Shown here piece by piece: positions 1-5,599 of a stretch of DNA of 15,691 nt. Numbering within the stretch: the first letter of the stretch is position 1; every line of letters begins with the position of its first letter. The position numbers and the translations under genes are program-made. Source of the DNA: Acidobacteriaceae bacterium (GTDB lineage Bacteria; Acidobacteriota; Terriglobia; Terriglobales; Acidobacteriaceae); assembly GCA_003140785.1 (NCBI GenBank), contig PLKY01000419.1, positions 19,940-35,630 on the forward strand. The letters run 5' to 3'. The notes under the pieces were generated by a model. The model did no database searches, was not told the DNA's origin, and saw nothing but the letters and a program-made list of their open reading frames with translations.

Positions 1-85
1 CGCAGGTGCCGCGGCTGGTCGCACCGCAGGTGCCCGCACCGAAGTTGGCGCGTCCAAGAAGAAGCAGAAAGGTTTAGGTTCATGA
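1..85 (+). CDS. C-terminal tail of an upstream gene (partial)
   Basis: Reading from base 2, an open frame runs to TGA at 83-85 and encodes an Ala/Gly-rich stretch followed by a basic end (SKKKQKGLGS). Its stop overlaps the ATG of the next gene as ATGA, a typical sign of translational coupling. Codon choice (AAG, CAG, GCC, CGC) is more natural here than in the competing frame that stops at 75-77, which would need two AGA codons in a row. The 10-base direct repeat CGCAGGTGCC at 1-10 and 26-35 gives the repeated Ala-Gly-Ala. Too little remains to name a family. The frame is inferred from the overlap and codon use only. Confidence 0.45.
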   Translation, partial: AGAAAGRTAGARTEVGASKKKQKGLGS

Positions 86-2148
86 AGTTTTTCCGTGCCC
101 GGATGATGGCGCCGGTTGTTCTCGCTATCCTCCAGGTAGCTCCCCTCTGCAAGGCCCAAAACGCACCGGCCGCGCAAAGCAGCGCACCACGAGCTCCTCA
201 GGATCCCGCTTCCTCTTCGCCAGCGAACGCGCAGCCGCAAAGCCCCGCGCCCTCCGGCAAAGTCATTTTCTCGCGCTCCACCGACGAGAATGGCCAGATC
301 ACCACGCAGGTTGGCCCAGCCGCAACCCAGCCCACCATCGAAATGGCCAAGGAACCCACCGCTGAGGACACCGACCGCCAGGCCGTCACCTTCACCGCCC
401 TTGACCTCGATGTGCACTTGCGCACCTCTGCCCATCAGATCGCCGTCCGCGCCGTCGTTACCGTGCGCAATGACGGCAAAACGCCGCTCGCGCGTATCCC
501 GCTCCAAATCTCCTCATCGCTCAATTGGGAGCAGATTCGCGTCGCCGGCCGCAACGTCTCTTTTCCCGTCGCGACGCTCAACTCCGATGCCGACCACACC
601 GGCCAGCTTCATGAAGCCGCTATCCCCCTCGCCCAGCCGCTCGCCCCCGGCGCTACTCTTCGTCTCGACGTGGTCTACTCCGGCTCCATCGTCCCAAACG
701 CCCAGCGCCTCGTCACCATTGGCACCCCGGAAGACCTCGCGCTCCATTCCGACTGGGACGAAATCTCTCCTTCCTTCACAGGCTTGCGCGGCTTTGGGGA
801 CGTTGTCTGGTATCCCGTATCCAGCGTTCCGGTTATTCTTGGCGATGGCTCCCGTCTCTTCGACGAAATCGGCCGCCACAAACTCTTTCTCTCGGTCGCC
901 CATTTTCGCCTGCGGCTGGCGGTCGAGTTCCCTCATGGAAACCCGCCAACCGTAGCCATCGTCAACGGTGTGCCGGCGCCGCTTACCGTGACTGACGCGC
1001 AGGGACTCGGCCCCGATATCGACGGCATCGCCACGACCACTGCCGATTCTCCCGCACTCGGCTTCGTTGCTCCAAGCCTCTTTGTCGCGGTGCGCAAGGC
1101 CCACCCGTCAGACCATCTCGCTGCCTGGACCATCCCCGACGACGAAGTCTCCGTGCAGTCCTGGATTGACGCAGCCTCCACCGTTGCCCCTTTCGTCCAA
1201 GGCTGGCTCGGCAAAGCTCCGCGCACGCAACTTACGCTCCTCGACCTGCCCGATCCCGACGATGCGCCTTTCGAAACCGGCGCTCTTCTCGCCACCACGC
1301 TGCACGATGTTGCCGCGGACCGCCTCAGCGGCGTCCTCGTCCACTCGCTCACCCACGCGTACACCCAGTCCGCTACAGAACCGTCGCCTGGCTGGCTCAA
1401 TGAGGGCCTCGCCACATTTATGGAGTCCCTCTGGATCGAGAAGCGCCGTGGCCGCGATCAGGCGCTCGAGATGCTCGAGGTCAATCGGCCCGCACTTGCG
1501 TTGGCGGAACCATCGAGTCCCGGCGCGAGTGCTGGCGAACCTCTGGCCCTCGCCATCGCGCCGGTCTACTACCGCACCAAGGCTGCGTATGTTTTCTGGA
1601 TGCTCCGCGATCTCACCAGCGACGAGGCTCTCAGGGCAGCGCTCCAGGCCTATGTTGGCGCTTCATCCGAGGCGACCCAACTCGCGGCCAACGGCACCAC
1701 CAACTCCGCTGCAGCTTCGCTTCAGCGCCTTCTCAAGCAAGCGGGCGCCACACGCGATCTCGCATGGTTCTTCTCCGACTGGATCGACGCTGACAAGGGA
1801 TTGCCCGATCTCACCATCGACAGCGTTTTTCCGAATGCCGCGCAGGCGGGAACATATCTTGTCGCGGTCAACGTCACCAACGCGGGCTATGCTGCTGCTT
1901 ACGTCCCGGTCACTGTGCGCACCGCGAAAAACTTCGTTACTGAACGAGTGTTCGTTCCAGCGCGCGGCCACGTCGTCGAACGCCTCGTTGTTATTGGCCC
2001 GCCAACGCAGGTACAGCTCAACGATGGCACTGTGCCAGAAACGCAGGCCAGTGTTCACGTCACCGACATCGGTCCGGCGCCCTCGGACCAGCCGATCCCT
2101 TCTTCCGGCAGCACATCCTCCAGCAGCGAGCAACCGCCGCCGCAGTAG
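82..2148 (+). CDS. Secreted M1-like (gluzincin fold) pseudo-peptidase
   Basis: A 688-residue exported protein. An N-terminal signal peptide (basic MKFFRAR, hydrophobic core about 9-22, likely cut near KAQ at 24-26) is followed by a low-complexity Ala/Pro/Ser linker to about residue 70. A beta-rich domain of the M1 N-terminal type follows (about 100-270), then an M1-like helical domain. In that domain the usual HExxH is HSLTH (421-425), followed 15 residues later by the E of WLNEG (441), where classic M1 enzymes have HExxH-x18-E. The two zinc-ligand histidines and the third ligand Glu are therefore present, but the catalytic Glu is Ser. The later segments YYRTKAAYVFWML (496-508) and WFFSDWID (562-569) also match M1 proteins. 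A C-terminal beta domain (about 575-660) ends in a Ser/Pro/Gln tail. The start overlaps the upstream stop and AAAGG lies 9 bases upstream. It is probably periplasmic or surface-exposed. Family membership is fairly secure; loss of peptidase activity is inferred. Confidence 0.8.
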   Translation: MKFFRARMMAPVVLAILQVAPLCKAQNAPAAQSSAPRAPQDPASSSPANAQPQSPAPSGKVIFSRSTDENGQITTQVGPAATQPTIEMAKEPTAEDTDRQAVTFTALDLDVHLRTSAHQIAVRAVVTVRNDGKTPLARIPLQISSSLNWEQIRVAGRNVSFPVATLNSDADHTGQLHEAAIPLAQPLAPGATLRLDVVYSGSIVPNAQRLVTIGTPEDLALHSDWDEISPSFTGLRGFGDVVWYPVSSVPVILGDGSRLFDEIGRHKLFLSVAHFRLRLAVEFPHGNPPTVAIVNGVPAPLTVTDAQGLGPDIDGIATTTADSPALGFVAPSLFVAVRKAHPSDHLAAWTIPDDEVSVQSWIDAASTVAPFVQGWLGKAPRTQLTLLDLPDPDDAPFETGALLATTLHDVAADRLSGVLVHSLTHAYTQSATEPSPGWLNEGLATFMESLWIEKRRGRDQALEMLEVNRPALALAEPSSPGASAGEPLALAIAPVYYRTKAAYVFWMLRDLTSDEALRAALQAYVGASSEATQLAANGTTNSAAASLQRLLKQAGATRDLAWFFSDWIDADKGLPDLTIDSVFPNAAQAGTYLVAVNVTNAGYAAAYVPVTVRTAKNFVTERVFVPARGHVVERLVVIGPPTQVQLNDGTVPETQASVHVTDIGPAPSDQPIPSSGSTSSSSEQPPPQ

Positions 2149-2183
2149 AGCCGCTCCAGCACGAATCTAAGGTCCGCTGCGCA

Positions 2184-2218
2184 GTGCCTCCATCTAAAGG
2201 CTGTGCCTCCACCTAAAG
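2184..2218 (+). repeat. Two-copy direct repeat, period 19
   Basis: GTGCCTCCATCTAAAG at 2184-2199 recurs as GTGCCTCCACCTAAAG at 2203-2218, with one mismatch in 16. It lies in the gap between the M1-like gene and the first AhpD-like gene. No function can be read from it. The rest of this gap (2149-2290) shows no convincing gene. Confidence 0.6.
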
Positions 2219-2290
2219 TAGGATGCGAACCTTCCCCGACCCTGCGTACCATGGCCGCACCGTGCAGTTTGATCCGTAAGTATGACGACG

Positions 2291-2317
2291 GAACTAAGAA
2301 CTATGAACTAAGAACTT
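2291..2317 (+). repeat. Heptanucleotide array 1 (GAACTNN), leader of first AhpD-like gene
   Basis: Four consecutive 7-base units of consensus GAACTNN (variable last two bases AA, AT, AA, then a truncated unit) run up to two bases before the Shine-Dalgarno GGAG (2319-2322) of the gene starting at 2328. The register is exact over 27 bases. The same unit occurs inverted at 2896-2923 and direct at 2965-2999. Confidence 0.8.
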
Positions 2318-2327
2318 CGGAGTCTCC

Positions 2328-2894
2328 ATGCCCCACATCCCGCTCCCTGACGATCTACCCGGCATCCGCGGCGCCATGGCCTTTCGGCCTGAAACCGCCC
2401 GCCCTCTTAACGCATTGGTCGAAGTGCTGTTGCAAGGACCAAGCACCCTCACCCGCGGCGAGCGCGAGCTGATCGCCACCTATGTCTCCAGCCGCAACTG
2501 CACACACTACTGCCACAGCATCCACGGCGCCATTGCCGCCGCGCACCTTGGTGGCGACGAGGCCCTGGTCAAGCAAGTCAAGACCGACTTCACCCAGGCC
2601 GACATCAGCCCCAAGCTCAAAGCGCTGCTCACCATTGCGGGCAAAGTGCAGCAGGATGGCAAACTCGTCACCACCGCCGACGTTGAAGCCGCGCGCAAAC
2701 ACGGCGCGACCGACCTCGAGATTCACGACGCCGTGCTGATTGCCGCGGCATTTTGCATGTATAACCGCTATGTCGACGGCCTTGGCACCGTGCAGCCCGA
2801 CGACGAAGCGCTGTATCGCGAACGTGGACGCCGAGTAGCCCGCGATGGCTACGTCTTTGTCAGCGAGGAGTATCTGGCCAGCCACGCGAGGTAA
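2328..2894 (+). CDS. AhpD-like / carboxymuconolactone decarboxylase family protein, copy 1
   Basis: A 188-residue protein of the CMD/AhpD-like superfamily, whose members are small all-helical proteins, often oligomeric, that use a cysteine pair and a nearby histidine for peroxidase or disulfide chemistry. Visible family marks are GERELIATYVSSRN (44-57), the redox segment N57-C-T-H-Y-C62-x3-H66, and AAFCMYNRYVDGLGT (about 140-154). Most relatives have CxxC in this place; here the two cysteines are separated by three residues (C58, C62). The start ATG has GGAG five bases upstream (2319-2322). It is about two-thirds identical, without gaps through the redox motif, to the next gene, so the two arose by tandem duplication. 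No partner reductase is visible nearby. The family is clear; substrate and true activity are unknown. Confidence 0.85.
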   Translation: MPHIPLPDDLPGIRGAMAFRPETARPLNALVEVLLQGPSTLTRGERELIATYVSSRNCTHYCHSIHGAIAAAHLGGDEALVKQVKTDFTQADISPKLKALLTIAGKVQQDGKLVTTADVEAARKHGATDLEIHDAVLIAAAFCMYNRYVDGLGTVQPDDEALYRERGRRVARDGYVFVSEEYLASHAR

Positions 2895-2895
2895 C

Positions 2896-2923
2896 AAGTT
2901 CTGAGTTCATAGTTCTAAGTTCT
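2896..2923 (-). repeat. Heptanucleotide array 2 (GAACTNN, inverted), just after first AhpD-like gene
   Basis: Read on the minus strand, this is four 7-base units of GAACTNN, starting one base after the stop codon of the preceding gene. Its reverse complement matches array 1 at 25 of 27 positions, so the gene at 2328-2894 is bracketed by near-perfect inverted copies. Confidence 0.8.
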
Positions 2924-2964
2924 TAATAAGTCCGATGGCAGAGCGCCTGTATGGGGTGAAATCT

Positions 2965-3027
2965 GAATTAAGGACTCTGAACTAAGAACTTTGAACTGTT
3001 CCCTGTTCCCTAATCCCTGTTCCCTGA
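2965..3027 (+). repeat. Heptanucleotide array 3, nine units (GAACTNN passing into TCCCTNN)
   Basis: Nine uninterrupted 7-base units fill 63 bases: five resembling GAACTNN (2965-2999), then four of TCCCTNN (3000-3027). Every unit keeps CT at positions 4-5. The last unit runs into GAGGTG (3026-3031), the Shine-Dalgarno of the second AhpD-like gene, so the array makes up most of that gene's immediate leader. Confidence 0.8.
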
Positions 3028-3036
3028 GGTGTTCCC

Positions 3037-3594
3037 ATGCCGCACATCAAACTTCCCGAAGAACTCCCCGGCATCACGGCCGGATTCGCCTTTCGTCCTG
3101 AGACCGCCAAGCCCATGCGCGCGCTGGCGCACATCTTGCTCCACGAACCCAACTCCCTTACCGGGGGCGAGCGCGAACTCATCGCGACCTATGTGTCTTC
3201 GCGCAACAAGACCACGTTTTGCGAGCTGAGCCACGGCGCCGCCGCAGCCAGCCATCTGGGCGGAGAAGCGAAGGTCAAGCAGGTTAAAACTGACTTTGCC
3301 AGCGCCGACATCAGCCTCAAGCTCAAAGCGCTGCTCGTCATTGCGGGCAAGGTGCAGCAGGACGGCAAACTAGTTACCGCTGCCGATGTCGAAGCCGCGC
3401 GCAAGCTAGGGGCGACCGATCTCGAGATTCACGACACGGTTCTGATCGCCGCGGCATTTTGTATGTACAACCGCTACGTCGACGGCCTCGGCACCTGGCA
3501 GCCCACCGACTCTTCCATGTATGAGCAAATGGGGCAGCAACTCGCCGAAAAAGGCTACGCGGTACCATCCGCTCGGCAACCTGTCACGGTGTAA
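3037..3594 (+). CDS. AhpD-like / carboxymuconolactone decarboxylase family protein, copy 2
   Basis: A 185-residue paralogue of the preceding gene with the same order of marks: GERELIATYVSSRN (44-57), the redox segment K58-T-T-F-C62-x3-H66, and AAFCMYNRYVDGLGT. Only the second cysteine (C62) and the histidine (H66) remain; the position of C58 in copy 1 is lysine. A CxxC-based alkylhydroperoxide-reductase cycle is therefore unlikely for this copy as it stands. A one-cysteine mechanism or a non-redox role is possible. Start ATG with GAGGTG five bases upstream, directly after a 7-bp repeat array. The two copies diverge most in the last 35 residues. It ends 54 bases from a convergent gene, with a strong hairpin between. 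The family is secure, the function is not. Confidence 0.85.
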   Translation: MPHIKLPEELPGITAGFAFRPETAKPMRALAHILLHEPNSLTGGERELIATYVSSRNKTTFCELSHGAAAASHLGGEAKVKQVKTDFASADISLKLKALLVIAGKVQQDGKLVTAADVEAARKLGATDLEIHDTVLIAAAFCMYNRYVDGLGTWQPTDSSMYEQMGQQLAEKGYAVPSARQPVTV

Positions 3595-3606
3595 ACGGGC
3601 CGGTCT

Positions 3607-3642
3607 TCGCGCGGCGCAATCTGTTCCCGACGCGCCGCGTGA
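3607..3642. terminator. GC-rich hairpin between convergent genes (candidate bidirectional terminator)
   Basis: CGCGGCGC (3610-3617) pairs perfectly with GCGCCGCG (3632-3639) across a 14-base loop. The stem extends outward by one G-T and two further pairs, and GGGCC (3597-3601) can also pair with GGCCC (3644-3648). It fills the short space between two convergent stop codons. No T-run follows on either strand, so it is not a canonical intrinsic terminator; the assignment rests on position and stem strength. Confidence 0.5.
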
Positions 3643-3648
3643 GGGCCC

Positions 3649-4377
3649 TCAAGCTGCGTTGAGCCGATACCCGTCCGGATCTTTGCCGCGCACACGCCGC
3701 CACCACACCTGGAAGCTGGGGATGTTCACGGTAACAAGAAAGAGTCGCCGCAGTTTTCCCTGGGGGCAGCGCAGCGGCCGCACCCCATGCCACGAATGAT
3801 GCGTGCGCTGGAAGAGCAGGCTGCCATTGCCGCGCGGCTCGATCGACGCGGCAACTTTCAGGTCGTCAAAGCTCGGGCCTGAGTGAACCGGGAACCGCCG
3901 CTCGCTGTCGAGAATCAGAATCTCTCCGCCCCAGCTCGAATCCCAATCGTCCTCGGTATTGAAATAGAAGATGTGCGTGGCCAGCTTACGCGCAGCATCG
4001 CAGTGCGGCGATACCGCGCACCCCTCCCAGGCGTAATACCACTCAAATGTGGGGATGAACCTGTGGTTCCCCAGCATCCGGCGCAGAAAGTCCTGGTAGA
4101 CCGGCCCCTGCAGTTCAGCCAGGAACTCTTTCCAAGGTTCGGCAATTTCCAAACCGGGCCGATAGTGCAACAAAAATCGGTCGTGCGGTCCCTGGCCGTA
4201 GGCCCGCTTGACGCCTACATGTTTGTTGAACCTCTCAACGGTAGGCAGACACGCACGCAGACGTTCATAGCCATCCGGGGTGAGAGATTGTTCGATGTTC
4301 GCCCATGGATAAGGCTGTCGGCTTTGAAAGGACTCTGCGGGAATCTCTTCAAGTCGTTTCAAATTCAGGTATTTCAC
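3649..4377 (-). CDS. 2-oxoglutarate/Fe(II)-dependent oxygenase, prolyl-hydroxylase-like
   Basis: A roughly 242-residue protein with the complete double-stranded beta-helix signature of 2OG-Fe(II) oxygenases (2OG-FeII_Oxy_3-like). The HxD pair is SPHCD (H125, D127), followed by HIFYFN, the WGGE strand (149-152), the distal iron ligand in HHSWHGV (H197) and the 2OG-binding Arg in LRRLFLVTVN (R210 or R211). Such enzymes hydroxylate peptides or small molecules with 2OG and O2; the substrate cannot be read from the sequence. Start choice: TTG at 4381-4383 has GGAGA only about four bases away, whereas GTG two codons further in (4375-4377, MKYLNLKRLEEIP) has GGAG at ten bases. I prefer the GTG, but both are possible. 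It lies downstream of ppk2 on the same strand with about 170 bases between, so co-transcription is uncertain. Confidence 0.82.
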   Translation of the reverse strand: MKYLNLKRLEEIPAESFQSRQPYPWANIEQSLTPDGYERLRACLPTVERFNKHVGVKRAYGQGPHDRFLLHYRPGLEIAEPWKEFLAELQGPVYQDFLRRMLGNHRFIPTFEWYYAWEGCAVSPHCDAARKLATHIFYFNTEDDWDSSWGGEILILDSERRFPVHSGPSFDDLKVAASIEPRGNGSLLFQRTHHSWHGVRPLRCPQGKLRRLFLVTVNIPSFQVWWRRVRGKDPDGYRLNAA

Positions 4378-4543
4378 TGACAAGAATCTCCGTCCGCGCT
4401 CTTGCCGCGGCAGGAACGCTCGTAGGCTTCAGCCTTGGTCGGAGGATGGACTTTCGTCAGTGACCCCGGACACTGATTTCAGTTCGGCATGCTGCGCGCT
4501 CGCCCCTTGATGCAATTGCGCCGCACGCCCGTTGTCTTCCGCG

Positions 4544-5439
4544 CTAGCGGTAGACCGCTGGAATGAAGGTCTGCTCGTTGATCGGCGGCCGGGTGTAGTT
4601 CTGCTTGCTGATCGGTGGCAGCGGGAGCGGCTGGTCGTCAAATCACGGTAGGGATTCAGCGACAGCAGGTGCCGGATCACATTCAGCCGCGCGGCTTTCT
4701 TATTGTCGGCGTTGACCACGTACCAGGGTGCCTGCTTGATATCCGTTCCCGCAAACATTTCGTCCTTGGCGCGCGAATACTCCGCCCAGTACTTGCGCGA
4801 CTCCAGGTCCATCGGGCTCAGCTTCCACCGCTTGGTCGGATTCTTCATCCGATCCTGGAAGCGCCGTTCCTGCTCCTCATCGCTCACGCTGAACCAATAC
4901 TTGACGAGCAAAATCCCAGACCGCACCAGCATCCGTTCAAACTCCGGGCAGCTGCGCATGAATTCCAGGTAATCGGCCTCTGTGCAGAAGCCCATCACGC
5001 GCTCTACACCGGCGCGGTTGTACCAGCTGCGGTCGAACAGCACCATCTCCCCGGCAGCGGGTAAATGCGAAACATATCGCTGGAAATACCACTGCGTCTT
5101 CTCGCGCTCAGTGGGAGTGCCGAGCGCCACCACGCGGCAGATACGCGGGTTCAGCGTATCGGTGATCCTCTTGATCGCGCCGCCCTTGCCAGCCGCATCG
5201 CGCCCCTCGAAGATCGCCACCACACGCAGCCCTTCGTGGCGAATCCACTCCTGCAGCTTGGCTAACTCAACCTGCAGCCGCCGCAGCTCTTTCTCGTAGT
5301 CGCAGTCCTTGCCCAGCTTTACCGTGTGGTTGTTCTTGGATTGTTCGAACTGCGCAGCGCCGTTAGCTGCCTTTTGCGGCGCGGGAATCGCTGAGTCCGC
5401 GAATTTGCCGCCATTCTTCCCGGAGTTCTTTTCCGACAT
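4544..5439 (-). CDS. ppk2: Polyphosphate kinase 2 (class I PPK2), frameshifted near the 3' end
   Basis: A one-domain PPK2, which transfers phosphate between polyphosphate and nucleoside diphosphates. Numbered from the ATG at 5437-5439 (GGGAG six bases upstream): Walker A GRDAAGKGG (79-87), Walker B LFDRSWYNRAG (134-144) and the basic lid RRFQDRMKNPTKRWK (192-206). The core continues normally to NPYRD (262-266). There the frame breaks. As written, it runs on through 70 Ser/Arg-rich residues to a stop at 4429-4431, unlike any PPK2. One added base in the A-run at 4640-4642 (T-run on the coding strand) restores a frame reading DDQPLPLPPISKQNYTRPPI and on to a TAG at 4544-4546, a typical PPK2 ending and a total of about 298 residues. 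The coordinates follow that restored end. Upstream in-frame codons to 5589 lack a ribosome site and family similarity. The deletion could be a real mutation or a sequencing error. Confidence 0.85.
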
Positions 5440-5539
5440 GCTTGTCTCCCATCGGCCGACCTCCGGTTTTGTCTTCACATCTCCGGCTTGCTCCCGCAAA
5501 GCGGAGTGCCGCGCGCTCGGGAAGAGCAGGCGCGAAGTT

Positions 5540-5563
5540 GTCCACCATTCTATCGGGACAATG
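5540..5563. promoter_or_regulatory. Inverted repeat upstream of ppk2 (candidate operator)
   Basis: TTGTCC (5540-5545) and GGACAA (5558-5563) form a perfect 6-bp dyad with a 12-base spacer. On the minus strand the spacer contains TAGAAT, a plausible -10 box for ppk2 about 100 bases upstream of its start. I find no good -35 at the right distance. This is speculative. Confidence 0.25.
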
Positions 5564-5599
5564 GATGAATTGTTCCAGCAATAGATCACCTTGGGGTAC

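Noticed and set aside
1067..2170. Plus-strand open frame of 367 codons inside the M1-like gene
   Set aside because: The Arg/Ser/Pro-rich translation is a frame shadow; the overlapping frame has a signal peptide and M1-type motifs.
2149..2290. Possible small gene or RNA between the M1-like gene and the first AhpD-like gene
   Set aside because: Open frames here run into the repeats or overlap the next gene out of frame, with no ribosome site; only the 19-base direct repeat stands out.
4429..4543. Ser/Arg-rich tail of the unshifted ppk2 frame as a functional domain
   Set aside because: The composition is that of an out-of-frame reading, and the neighbouring frame contains a proper PPK2 ending with a stop.
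5440..5589. N-terminal extension of PPK2 by 50 residues
   Set aside because: The extra residues have no PPK2 similarity, and GGGAG is correctly placed for the internal ATG at 5437-5439.
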